From Microbispora hainanensis (GTDB lineage: Bacteria; Actinomycetota; Actinomycetes; Streptosporangiales; Streptosporangiaceae): a stretch of 64,000 nucleotides of DNA. Below, one piece after another: positions 24,802 to 33,027 of this stretch. A program made the position numbers and the translations under genes. The stretch spans positions 3,658,001 through 3,722,000 of the forward strand of contig NZ_CP108086.1 in NCBI RefSeq assembly GCF_036186745.1, given 5' to 3'. Positions within the stretch are counted from its first letter, which is position 1, and every line of letters starts with the position of its first letter. Under the pieces are notes generated by a model, which worked only from the letters and a program-made list of their open reading frames with translations, was not told the DNA's origin and did no database searches.

Positions 24802-24816
24802 CCCCTGATCCAGGGG
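24802..24816. promoter_or_regulatory. CCCCTG-ATC-CAGGGG hairpin in the LCP upstream region
   Basis: A perfect 6-bp palindrome lies just downstream (reverse strand) of TTTAGTATGCT, whose TAGTAT is a likely -10 for the LCP gene. It would fall at the beginning of a leader of about 210 bases. The 24602-24897 gap has no gene. Confidence 0.35.
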
Positions 24817-24897
24817 CAGAGCATACTAAACACCGACATTCTGGGTATGACATTGAGTTTCCCTTTACCGGGATTTGATGTTTCAGCCGCTGTTTGG

Positions 24898-26727
24898 TCA
24901 GCTCAGCCGGTCATGTCCGGTCTGGGAGGCCCGGACGGACAGGGCGGCGGCCAGACACGCGAGCGGCACCACGGGCAGGACGTAGCGGTAGTCGAACTGG
25001 GCCGTGGCGGGCGGAACGAGCAGCAGGGCCCAGGCGGTCGCCCAGGCGACGCCCCAGTTCGACGCGGACCCGTTCGAGCGGGCCCGGCCTGCGACGGCCC
25101 TGCTCGTGGCGGCCCTGCTCGCGGCTGCCACGTCCGGGCCGGCCCCGTCCAGGCCGGCCCCGTTCGAGTGCGCCCCGTTCGAGTGCGCCCCGTTCGAGTG
25201 CGCCCCGTTCGAGTGCGCGCCGTTCGAATATGCGCGGTGTGCGGCCGGCCGTCGCGTCCGCGCCGCCCCCGGCTGCCATCGGGCCCGCGCCGCGTCGCGC
25301 CACCACCGCGCCCGTACGGCCCAGGCGGCCGGGGGCACCAGGAGGATCACCAGCAGGGCCGTTCCCGGCAGCCGTACGACGCCCTGATAGGCCCGCATCA
25401 CCCCGGCGATCGGCTCGACGACGTCCACCGTGATGGGCCCCTGCTCGTAACGCTGCGCGAACTCCTTGCCGACGAGCGCGGGGTGCCTGCCTGGCGACGG
25501 CGGCACGGTCGCCGGAAACTCGTAGTACCCGTACGTCTCCGGGTCCGGATAGACGGGGCGGCCGAGCGTGAACGACCTGCCGAGCTCGGTCAGCATGCCA
25601 CGCAGGTAGTCGAGCGGCTGGCTGCGGATCGCGAGCGAGGCGAACCGACCGGCCAGGGTGTCGGTCTCCTTGGTGAACGTGATGCCGGGCAACCGGACGA
25701 GCGGGGACTCGGCGTTCCAGATGTACTCCTGGGACGCCGGCCGGGACGCCGGAGGCCGGGGATCGCACAATACGGCGAGGTCGGGCGGCGGCTTCATCAC
25801 CGAACAGTCGGCGAACGCCATCGTGCGGGCATAGAGGAAGACTCCGTTGGAGCCGACCAGCCCGACGCGCTGGTAGGTCGCGTAGAACCAGCCCGCGTAA
25901 CCCGCGATCGGCAGCAGCGCGGCCACCAGGAACGGCACGGTGAGCCGGGCCACCACCCTTCCCGGGCGGGCGCCGTCGGCCGCGCGGCGCACGCCGTACG
26001 CGAGGAGGAGCAGCGCGAAGACGGCGATCAGCGGCAGCCCGACGGTCCTGGTCAGCGTGGCGGCGGCCAGCACGAGGCCGAGCGCGGCGGCAGAGCGCGG
26101 CGTCAGGGTGCGGCGCATGGCCAGGCACACCGCACCCACGACCAGGAACGTGAACAGCGTGTCGGAGACGAGCAGGTGCTCCAGCTCGATCTGGTAGGCG
26201 TCGAGCAGCACCGGGACGCAGGCCAGGACGGCCGCCCACCGGGGGCCGCCGCGCCGCAGGACGGTCACGTAGACCATCACGCCGACGAGCAGCCCCAGCA
26301 CGTGTTGCACGGTCACGACCAGGGCGAAGCTGTGGAACGGCTCCAGCAGCCTCAGAAACATCGAGTAGCCCGCGGGGCGGACGAGGTCGGGCCTCGGCCG
26401 CATGGCCGTCACGACGTAGGTGTAGGAGTCGGGGAACCACAGCGCGGGCCGGTAGCCGAGCATGGTCACCAGCCGCAGCAGCGTCCCCAGCCCGAAGACC
26501 ACGAGGAACCACCGGTGCCTGCGCGCCCACCCGCGTAGCTCCGTTCGCGTCGCACGCGCGCGAGCCCTGCTCATCGGTCCCCGGCTCATCGGTGCCCGGC
26601 TCATCGGTGCCCGGCTCATCGGTCTCCGGGACGGCGGCTCGCCGGACAGAGCAGGCTCGGGACGCGCGTGCCGCGGCCCGTCCCACCCGGGCCAGGGCGC
26701 CGAGCCCCGGCCGTCCGACACCCTCAT
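24898..26727 (-). CDS. GT39/PMT-like polytopic membrane glycosyltransferase
   Basis: The 609-residue protein has about eleven membrane segments and an early acidic site in the first outer loop (LWFPDSYTYV), as in ArnT/PMT-like lipid-phosphosugar transferases. A cluster of Cys and Pro (CSVMKPPPDLAVLCD) lies in a later outer loop. Such enzymes use polyprenyl-phosphate sugars on the outer membrane face; the GtrB-like gene at 29039 could make the donor. Two stretches are unusual: PMSRA repeated near the N-terminus and AHSNG repeated about residue 500, both from 15-bp arrays. Because of the first array the true start could be one of several internal Met codons. It is divergent from the next large membrane protein. 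Confidence 0.78.
   Translation of the reverse strand: MRVSDGRGSAPWPGWDGPRHARPEPALSGEPPSRRPMSRAPMSRAPMSRGPMSRARARATRTELRGWARRHRWFLVVFGLGTLLRLVTMLGYRPALWFPDSYTYVVTAMRPRPDLVRPAGYSMFLRLLEPFHSFALVVTVQHVLGLLVGVMVYVTVLRRGGPRWAAVLACVPVLLDAYQIELEHLLVSDTLFTFLVVGAVCLAMRRTLTPRSAAALGLVLAAATLTRTVGLPLIAVFALLLLAYGVRRAADGARPGRVVARLTVPFLVAALLPIAGYAGWFYATYQRVGLVGSNGVFLYARTMAFADCSVMKPPPDLAVLCDPRPPASRPASQEYIWNAESPLVRLPGITFTKETDTLAGRFASLAIRSQPLDYLRGMLTELGRSFTLGRPVYPDPETYGYYEFPATVPPSPGRHPALVGKEFAQRYEQGPITVDVVEPIAGVMRAYQGVVRLPGTALLVILLVPPAAWAVRARWWRDAARARWQPGAARTRRPAAHRAYSNGAHSNGAHSNGAHSNGAHSNGAGLDGAGPDVAAASRAATSRAVAGRARSNGSASNWGVAWATAWALLLVPPATAQFDYRYVLPVVPLACLAAALSVRASQTGHDRLS
25161..25235 (-). repeat. 15-bp minisatellite encoding (AHSNG)5
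   Basis: Five consecutive 15-base units (CGTTCGAGTGCGCCC; last two diverged) occupy 25161-25235 and encode AYSNG plus four AHSNG. Confidence 0.85.
26569..26628 (-). repeat. 15-bp minisatellite encoding PMSRA/G repeats
   Basis: Four 15-base units (GCTCATCGGTGCCCG and variants) at 26569-26628 encode the repeated PMSRx near the N-terminus of the GT39-like protein. Each unit contains an in-frame ATG, so copy number changes also change the number of possible starts. Confidence 0.85.
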
Positions 26728-26857
26728 ATGGCCCCCCTGCCTGCCTCCCGGCGTACGCTACCGGCTCCGTACGACCCCCCGTGCGAGCCGAGCACGCGCC
26801 TGTGGAAATCGCGACGCGCGCAGCGGACGATCTTCCCGGTGAAGGCGTGGGGGCCGC

Positions 26858-26863
26858 TAATCT
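26858..26863 (+). promoter_or_regulatory. -10 element TAATCT of a near-leaderless gene
   Basis: TAATCT is 13 bases before GTG 26877, giving a leader of about 7 bases. Confidence 0.35.
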
Positions 26864-26876
26864 CGGGGGCATCCCA

Positions 26877-28976
26877 GTGAACAGATCCGGCCGCACACGG
26901 CTGCCGTCCGAGCGGGAGGCGGCGGGCAGGACGCTCGCGGCCGTCTCCGTCGTGCCCGCGCTCGCGCTGAGCGGATGGCTGCTCGCCGGGCTGCCGCTGC
27001 TGCTGCTCGGGTGGTTCCGGCCGCTGCCCATGGCGCTGCTCGGCGGCGCCGCCGCCCTCCTGCTGTGCGTGTGCGGCCTGCGCCGCCTGCCCGGGACCAC
27101 CGCCGCGCCGCACCGGTGGGCCACGGCCGCCACGTTCGCCGTGGCGCTCGGATCGGGAGTGTTCAACGGGCTCCTGCACGGCGAGCAGCTGATCGTCCGG
27201 CGCGACCCGTCGACCTACGCGCAGTACGCCGTCTGGCTCGCCCGGCACGGGTCGCTGCCGATCCCGGTGAGCGACTTCGGCGGCCCCGATCCCGCGCTCC
27301 GCTTCGACAGCATGGGCGTCTACATGACGGGCGACGGGATCGTCCCCCAGTTCATGGCCGGGCCGCCGATGACCTACGCGATCGGCCACTGGCTGGGCGG
27401 CGTCCCCGGCCTGCTGCTCGTGCCGCCCGTGCTGGGCGCGCTCGCGGTGCTCACCGTCGCCGGGACCGCCGCGCGGCTCGTGGGCACGCGCTGGGCGCCC
27501 CTCGCCGCGCTCGTGTTCGCGATCAGCCTGCCGATCCTCTACACGTCGCGGACGACGTTCAGCGAGATCCCATCGCTGATTCTGCTGTTCGGCGGGATGA
27601 ACCTGCTGCTCGACGCCCGCGCCCGGCTCGGCGCGGCGCTGCCCGGGGCGGGTTTCCCGTCCGCCGTGCTCGCGGGGCTGTCGTTCGGGCTGGCGCTGCT
27701 GGTGCGCATCGACGGCCTGCGCGACGTGCTGCCCGTGCTCGCCTTCGCCGGGCTGCTCATCGCGCTGCGGCGGATTCCCCGCGAGAGGCCCTATCCCGAG
27801 GGACGGCTGGGCGTGCCCCTGCTGACCGGCCTGGTCGTGGGCGCGCTGTGGGGGTTCATCGGCGGCTATGTCCTCGCCCGGCCGTATTTGGAATATCTGT
27901 CGGGCTCGCTCGTCCCCCTGCTCGCGATCTGCGCCGTCGTCGTGGTGCTCACGGCCGCCGGCACGGCTCTCGCGCCCTGGATCGCCGTCCGCGCGCGCCG
28001 CCTCCCCAGGGTGAGATGGCTGCCGGACGCCGCCGCGGCCCTGGTGGTGCTGGTCATGATCGGCTTCGCCGTGCGGCCCTGGGTGCAGACCGTGCGCCGT
28101 CACGCGGTCACGCCCGAGGACCGGCTCACGGCCGACTTCATCGAGAAGACGCAGATCGCCAACGGCCTCGCGAAGGACTCGTCCCGGCTCTACTACGAGC
28201 ACTCCCTCGACTGGGTCTTCTGGTACGTCGGGATTCCCGCCGTCGTGCTGGCCACCCTGGCGGCGGCCGTGCTCGTGCGCCGCCTGATGAAGAGCGGCCT
28301 GACGAAGGAGTTCGGCTGGCTGCTGCCGCTGGCCGTGATCGGGTGGACGGCGGTGACGACGCTCTGGCGTCCCGCGATCACTCCCGACCACCCCTTCGCC
28401 TCGCGCAGGCTGGTGCCGGTCGTCATCCCCGGCCTGGTGCTGCTCGCCGTCTGGGGGCTGCACTGGCTTACGGAACGGCCGGCGCGTACGAGCTGGTCCA
28501 GCCCGGCACGGTCGCGGGTCGCCGTCGCGGCCGGGGCGCTGCTGATGGTGATCCCGCCCGCGATCACGTCGATCGGCACCGCGTTCACGCCGGTCAACCG
28601 GGGGGAGGCCGCCGCGGTGGCGGGCCTGTGCCGGGCGATCCCGGCGAACGCCTCGGTGCTCATCGTCGAACGGGTCACCGGCGACCGGCTGACGCAGGTC
28701 ATCCGCGGCCAGTGCGGGCTCCCGACGGCCCGGGTGGTCTTTCCCCCGAAGTCCGACGTGCCGCTGCAGGCCGACGTGCTGCGCCTGGCCGAGGCCGTCC
28801 GCCGTACGGGCCGCGTGCCCGTGCTGCTCGCCGCCGAGCCCGAGCAGCTCATGGCGTACGGCCCGGCGCGACGGGTGATGAGCCTGCGCACCCGGCAGGA
28901 CGAACGCTCGCTGGTCGACCCGCCCAACGGCACCTGGTCGCTCACCGTCAACGTCTGGATGACCGTGCCCACCTGA
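26877..28976 (+). CDS. Large polytopic membrane protein, glycosyltransferase-like (GT-C)
   Basis: The 699-residue protein has about thirteen membrane segments and an outer-loop segment with charged residues (RRDPSTYAQYAVWLARHG) near the first helices, as in GT-C enzymes. Other landmarks are RTTFSEIPSLILLFGG, LLVRIDGLRDVLPVL and a soluble C-terminal part of about 130 residues. The family is probably a lipid-linked sugar transferase, but no diagnostic motif proves this. GTG 26877 follows a -10 hexamer at short distance. It is divergent from the GT39-like gene and followed by a polyprenyl-phosphate sugar synthase-like gene that could provide its donor. Confidence 0.6.
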   Translation: MNRSGRTRLPSEREAAGRTLAAVSVVPALALSGWLLAGLPLLLLGWFRPLPMALLGGAAALLLCVCGLRRLPGTTAAPHRWATAATFAVALGSGVFNGLLHGEQLIVRRDPSTYAQYAVWLARHGSLPIPVSDFGGPDPALRFDSMGVYMTGDGIVPQFMAGPPMTYAIGHWLGGVPGLLLVPPVLGALAVLTVAGTAARLVGTRWAPLAALVFAISLPILYTSRTTFSEIPSLILLFGGMNLLLDARARLGAALPGAGFPSAVLAGLSFGLALLVRIDGLRDVLPVLAFAGLLIALRRIPRERPYPEGRLGVPLLTGLVVGALWGFIGGYVLARPYLEYLSGSLVPLLAICAVVVVLTAAGTALAPWIAVRARRLPRVRWLPDAAAALVVLVMIGFAVRPWVQTVRRHAVTPEDRLTADFIEKTQIANGLAKDSSRLYYEHSLDWVFWYVGIPAVVLATLAAAVLVRRLMKSGLTKEFGWLLPLAVIGWTAVTTLWRPAITPDHPFASRRLVPVVIPGLVLLAVWGLHWLTERPARTSWSSPARSRVAVAAGALLMVIPPAITSIGTAFTPVNRGEAAAVAGLCRAIPANASVLIVERVTGDRLTQVIRGQCGLPTARVVFPPKSDVPLQADVLRLAEAVRRTGRVPVLLAAEPEQLMAYGPARRVMSLRTRQDERSLVDPPNGTWSLTVNVWMTVPT

Positions 28977-29024
28977 CCGGCAGGAGGCGTCCGGGAAGTG
29001 AGACCGCGATGTGCCGGGGCAGAG

Positions 29025-29030
29025 TACCCT
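29025..29030 (+). promoter_or_regulatory. -10 element TACCCT of leaderless GtrB-like gene
   Basis: TACCCT is separated from GTG 29039 by 8 bases, so transcription should begin at or next to the start codon. No ribosome-binding site is present in between. Confidence 0.5.
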
Positions 29031-29038
29031 AGCCGGAC

Positions 29039-29971
29039 GTGACCTCGCCCGAGACCTCTGGAAGCGCCGTGACTCCCGCAGAAACCCCGTACGTCACGAT
29101 TGTCCTGCCGTGTTACAACGAGCAGGACCACGTCATCGACGAGGTGGAGCGCATCTGCGCGGCCATGGACGCCAGCGGGTACACCTACGAACTGCTGGCC
29201 GTGGACGACTGCTCCACCGACCAGACGCTCGCGCGCTTGGAACAGGCCGCACCGCGCTTCCCGCACATGCGGATCAGGGCGTTCCACCGCAACGGCGGTT
29301 CCGGCACCGTACGCAGGATCGGCAGCCAGGAGGCCCGCGGCGAGATCGTCGTGTGGACCGACGCCGACATGAGCTACCCGAACGAGCGCATCCCCGAGCT
29401 GGTCCAGATCCTGGACAAGGACCCGACGATCGACCAGGTCGTGGGCGCGCGCACCACCGAGGAGGGCTCGCACAAGATCCTGCGGGTGCCGGCGAAGTGG
29501 TTCATCCGCAAGGTGGCCGAGCGGCTGGCCGGGCAGAAGATCCCCGACCTCAACTCGGGCCTGCGGGCCTTCCGCAAGTCGGTCGCCAAGCCCTACCTGC
29601 GGCTGCTGCCCCCCGGCTTCTCCTGCGTCACGACGATCACGCTGGCGTTCATGTCGAACCAGCACGACGTCTTCTACCTGCCGATCGAGTATTCGAAGCG
29701 GGCCGGGAAGTCGAAGTTCAACTTCGTCTCCGACGCCTACCGCTACATCCTGCAGGTGCTGCGGATGGTCATGTACTTCAACCCGCTCAAGGTGCTCATG
29801 CCGCCCGCGCTCTGGCTGGTCGGCATCGGGTTCGTCAAGGGCCTGTACGACGTGATCCGCTACGGCTTCTACCTCACCAGCAACGCCATCGTGATCTTCA
29901 TCTCCGGCATGCTGATCGGGTCGGTGGCCCTGCTGGCCGACCTGATCGTCCGATCCCGGGGTGATGTGTGA
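29039..29971 (+). CDS. GT2 polyprenyl-phosphate sugar transferase (DPM1/GtrB-like)
   Basis: The 310-residue protein has a GT-A domain (VTIVLPCYNEQDHVIDE, ELLAVDDCSTD, WTDADMSYPNERI, LNSGLRAFRKS) followed by two C-terminal membrane segments (residues about 235-300), the layout of GtrB and dolichyl-phosphate mannose synthases. It should transfer a sugar from a nucleotide donor to polyprenyl phosphate, and the GT-C enzymes nearby would use the product. The start is GTG 29039. Its last codons overlap the next GT4 gene start. Confidence 0.88.
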   Translation: MTSPETSGSAVTPAETPYVTIVLPCYNEQDHVIDEVERICAAMDASGYTYELLAVDDCSTDQTLARLEQAAPRFPHMRIRAFHRNGGSGTVRRIGSQEARGEIVVWTDADMSYPNERIPELVQILDKDPTIDQVVGARTTEEGSHKILRVPAKWFIRKVAERLAGQKIPDLNSGLRAFRKSVAKPYLRLLPPGFSCVTTITLAFMSNQHDVFYLPIEYSKRAGKSKFNFVSDAYRYILQVLRMVMYFNPLKVLMPPALWLVGIGFVKGLYDVIRYGFYLTSNAIVIFISGMLIGSVALLADLIVRSRGDV

Positions 29972-31077
29972 GGATCGCGATCGTCGGCCCGACATATCCG
30001 TACAAGGGCGGCGGGGCGCAGCACACGACCGAGCTGGCCCACCGGCTGCGGGCGCGGGGCCACGACGTGGTCATCGAGTCGTGGCGGGCGCAGTATCCCT
30101 CGTTCCTCTACCCCGGGCAGCAGACGATCGACAGCCCCGAGGGCGAGCCCTACCCGGACACCCGCCGCGACCTCGACTGGCGGCGGCCGGACGGCTGGGT
30201 GGCCTGCGGGCGGCGGCTGCGCGCGGCCGACCTCGTCGTGTTCGCCGTGCTCAGTCCGGTGCAGGTGCCCGCCTATCTCGGCATCCTGTACGGCCTGCGC
30301 CGCCGGGCGCGCGTGGTGGCGTCGTGCCGCGAGGCGCGCGTTGTGGCGCTGTGTCACAACGTGCTGCCGCACGAGAGCAAGCCGTACGACAGGCCGCTGA
30401 TGACGGCGCTGCTGCGCCGGGTGGACGGCGTGCTCGCGCACTCGGAGCAGCAGGCGGACCTCGCCCGCGCGCTCGCCGGCGCGCCGGTGCGGGTGGCCGC
30501 ACTCGCACCGCACCTGCCCGCGCGCGGCGCGCGGGAGGCCGCGGGCCGACAGCCCTCGGGCAGGCTGCTGTTCTTCGGCATCGTGCGGCCCTACAAGGGG
30601 CTCGACCTGCTGCTTGAGGCCCTCGCGCAGGTGCCCGGCGTACGGCTGACGGTCGCGGGCGAGTTCTGGGGCGGCCTGGAGGACACCCGTGCCCTGATCG
30701 CCCGGCTCGGCCTGGCCGATCGGGTGGAGATCCGGCCGGGATACGTGGCGGCCGAAGACGTGCCCGGGCTGTTCGCCGAGGCCGACGCGCTCGTGCTGCC
30801 CTATCGCTCGGCGACCGCGAGCCAGAACGTGTGGCTCGGTCACGAGCACGGCGTGCCGGTGATCGCCACCCGGGTCGGGGCGCTGCCCGACAACGTACGC
30901 GACGACGTGGACGGCCTCCTGGTCGAGCCGGGCTCGGCCGGCCCGCTGGCCGAGGCGATCAAGCGGTTCTACGAGCCCGGGACGCCGGAGCGGCTGCGGG
31001 CGGGTGTGGCGCCCGTCGATCCCGAGCCGCACTGGGCCGTCTACCTCGACACGTTGCTGGCGGCGTCGGAGAGCTGA
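29968..31077 (+). CDS. GT4 glycosyltransferase
   Basis: The 369-residue GT-B protein begins at GTG 29968, overlapping the previous stop (GTGTGA). It has the N-terminal glycine-rich acceptor loop (VGPTYPYKGGGAQHTTEL), FFGIVRPYKGLDLLLEAL at the start of the donor domain and LPYRSATASQNVWLGHEHGVP in the donor site. It is likely a mannosyl- or other hexosyltransferase acting in the cytoplasm on a lipid-linked acceptor. Its 3' end overlaps the convergent flippase-like gene by 37 bases. Confidence 0.88.
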   Translation: MRIAIVGPTYPYKGGGAQHTTELAHRLRARGHDVVIESWRAQYPSFLYPGQQTIDSPEGEPYPDTRRDLDWRRPDGWVACGRRLRAADLVVFAVLSPVQVPAYLGILYGLRRRARVVASCREARVVALCHNVLPHESKPYDRPLMTALLRRVDGVLAHSEQQADLARALAGAPVRVAALAPHLPARGAREAAGRQPSGRLLFFGIVRPYKGLDLLLEALAQVPGVRLTVAGEFWGGLEDTRALIARLGLADRVEIRPGYVAAEDVPGLFAEADALVLPYRSATASQNVWLGHEHGVPVIATRVGALPDNVRDDVDGLLVEPGSAGPLAEAIKRFYEPGTPERLRAGVAPVDPEPHWAVYLDTLLAASES

Positions 31078-31994
31078 GCGGCCGGGACGGCGCGGCCGCG
31101 GGCGAGCAGGAAGCCGAGCCCCGCCCAGACGGCGTCGCCGGCGGTGAACATCACACGCGACACCACGGCGACGGCCAGCGCCCGGGGCGTGTCGAGCACC
31201 GGCGCCAGCGCCACGACCATCGCGCCCTCCCGCACGCCGATCCCGGCGGGGACCACGACCGTGAGGATGCCCGTGGCCCAGGCCAGCGCGTACGCCCCGG
31301 CGGCGACGGCGTAGAGGGACGGGCCGGCGGGCCGCATCCCGCCGACGAGCACCCACAGGTGCACGCCGTAGACGAGCCAGCCGGCCATCGTCCAGGCGGC
31401 GGCCTTGGCCATCTGCGCGCCGCTGAGCACCCGGTCGAGCGGCTCCCTGCGGGCGACGCGCAGGGCGAGGTTGAGCCCCCAGGTCATCACCCGGGGGTGG
31501 AGGCCGACGAGGATGAGCGGGACCAGCGCGAGCAGCCACCACGCCTGTCTGGCGATCTGCCCCGGCAGCGTGGCCGCGGCGAGGGCGAGCGCGCAGCCCA
31601 GGGAGGTCACCAGGCCGAGGGCGGTGGCGCTGAACGTCCGCCGCGGCGGCGCGCCGTGGTCGCGGGCCAGCTCGATCATCGCGGCGAACGCCCAGACCGA
31701 GCCGGGGATGTACTTGCCGAGCTGGCCGACGAACAGCACCCGTGCGGCCACGCGCAGCGGCAGGGGCGAGCCGAGCCCGGCGAGGATGTCGCGCCAGGCG
31801 ACCAGCATGAATCCGAGCCCGGCGAGCACGGCAAGGAACGAGCCCCCGAGCGACCACCATGACAGCCGCGACAGGGCGGCCGAGGTCTCCGTCCAGTTGC
31901 GGGCCAGGCCGTACGCCAGGAAGGCGAGCGCGACCAGGGCCAGCAGCACCCGCAGCAGCGGGCTGGAGCGCAGGCGGTTCAGCAGGCGCGGCAC
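31041..31994 (-). CDS. Flippase-like integral membrane protein (LPG synthase TM/UPF0104)
   Basis: The 317-residue protein has eight or so membrane segments with the conserved stretch LFVGQLGKYIPGSVWAF and VVPAGIGVREGAMVVALAP. This is the lysylphosphatidylglycerol-synthase transmembrane domain without the catalytic part. In Archaea and Bacteria related proteins are linked to polyprenyl-linked sugar translocation or N-glycan assembly. The start is GTG 31994. It is a close paralogue of the protein at 33024, with which it shares the GQLGKYIPGSVW core. Confidence 0.8.
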   Translation of the reverse strand: MPRLLNRLRSSPLLRVLLALVALAFLAYGLARNWTETSAALSRLSWWSLGGSFLAVLAGLGFMLVAWRDILAGLGSPLPLRVAARVLFVGQLGKYIPGSVWAFAAMIELARDHGAPPRRTFSATALGLVTSLGCALALAAATLPGQIARQAWWLLALVPLILVGLHPRVMTWGLNLALRVARREPLDRVLSGAQMAKAAAWTMAGWLVYGVHLWVLVGGMRPAGPSLYAVAAGAYALAWATGILTVVVPAGIGVREGAMVVALAPVLDTPRALAVAVVSRVMFTAGDAVWAGLGFLLARGRAVPAAQLSDAASNVSR

Positions 31995-32095
31995 GCGCCC
32001 CAGGGTAAAGCCTGAAGCTACTCATGGGTAGGTCCGCCGCGCCGGGTTGTCCACAGGGTGGGCCGATCGGGAGACGGGGGCGGCGCGGGCACGGG

Positions 32096-32101
32096 TACTG
32101 T
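32096..32101 (+). promoter_or_regulatory. -10 element TACTGT upstream of repeat leader
   Basis: TACTGT predicts transcription from about 32108, immediately before the tandem 17-bp repeats that make up the leader of the methyltransferase gene. Confidence 0.4.
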
Positions 32102-32111
32102 TGGGCAGCGT

Positions 32112-32179
32112 GACGACCAGGGTGAGCGGACGACCAGGGTGAGCGGAGGACGAGAGTGAGCGGGGGGCGAGGATGAGCG
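32112..32179 (+). repeat. Four 17-bp tandem repeats, each carrying a start-codon context
   Basis: Units 32112-32128 and 32129-32145 are identical (GACGACCAGGGTGAGCG). Units 32146-32162 and 32163-32179 are diverged but keep the ending TGAGCG. Each contains GTGAGC or, in the last, ATGAGC, which is the start of the methyltransferase gene (32173). The frames differ because 17 is not a multiple of three; the first GTG is in frame with the true start but meets a stop. Confidence 0.8.
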
Positions 32180-33027
32180 CGGAACGCGCGGCCCAGCTCG
32201 AATACTCCGAGTTCCAGGCCGCGATGCTCGACGAGGACAAGCGCAGGCGTAAGGCCGCGAAGATCATCGCGGTGCTCGCGCACTTCCTGGGCAGAGACAC
32301 GGCCAAGCCCGGTGAGGTGCTGTCGGGGCTGACCGTCGGCGACGTCGGGTGCTCGGCCGGGTTCATCGCCGACGAGCTCGCCGCCGCGGGCGCGCGCCGC
32401 ACGCTCGGGCTCGACATCGATGTGCCTGGTCTGCGCAAGGCGTCCGACCGTTTCGGCGGGCGGGTCGGGTTCGTCTGCGCGGACGGCTCCCGCCTGCCGT
32501 TCCCGGACGGGTCGATCGACGTGCTGGTCTTCAACCACATCTACGAGCACGTGGTGGACCCCGACGCCGTGATCGCCGACATGCACCGGGTGCTGTCCGA
32601 CGACGGCGTGCTCTATCTCGGCCTGGGCAACCGGCTCGGGATCATGGAGCCGCACTACAAGCTGCCCTTCCTGTCCTACCTGCCGCCCGCCGCCGCCGAC
32701 CGCTACGTGCGGGCGTTCGGCCGGGCCGACCACTACTACGAGCGCTTCCGCACCCGGCCCGGGCTGCGGCGGATGCTGGCGGACTTCCACGTGTGGGACT
32801 ACACGTTCCCGGTGCTGGCCGCGCCCGAGCGGTTCGCCGGGGGCGAGCTGTTCCCCGGCGCGGTCGGCCGCGCCGCCAAGGCCACGCTGGAGCGGACGCC
32901 GCGCCCGGCCCTGCGGGCGTTGCTGCCGGTCGTCCCCACCTATCTGTGGGTCGCGACCAAGACGCCCCGCCGTCCCCTCGGCGCGCCGCTCCCGCAGTCG
33001 CCCGAGCCGGTCCGCACGTCCCGATGA
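32173..33027 (+). CDS. Class I SAM-dependent methyltransferase
   Basis: The 284-residue protein has a Methyltransf_11 core: GDVGCSAGFIADELAAAG for SAM binding (about residues 56-73), LGLDID as the acidic strand-2 end, FVCADGSRLPFPDGSIDVLV and HVVDPDAVIADMHRVL. The C-terminal part is family specific. Location between two flippase-like genes and glycosyltransferases suggests methylation of a sugar or lipid in envelope glycan synthesis. ATG 32173 has GGCGAGG directly upstream and belongs to a repeated leader. It is coupled to the next gene (ATGA overlap at 33024). Confidence 0.82.
   Translation: MSAERAAQLEYSEFQAAMLDEDKRRRKAAKIIAVLAHFLGRDTAKPGEVLSGLTVGDVGCSAGFIADELAAAGARRTLGLDIDVPGLRKASDRFGGRVGFVCADGSRLPFPDGSIDVLVFNHIYEHVVDPDAVIADMHRVLSDDGVLYLGLGNRLGIMEPHYKLPFLSYLPPAAADRYVRAFGRADHYYERFRTRPGLRRMLADFHVWDYTFPVLAAPERFAGGELFPGAVGRAAKATLERTPRPALRALLPVVPTYLWVATKTPRRPLGAPLPQSPEPVRTSR

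Noticed and set aside
26724..28463. Reverse-strand frame opposite the GT-C-like gene
   Set aside because: It is low-complexity, His/Gln/Arg-rich, without start signals or domain signatures.
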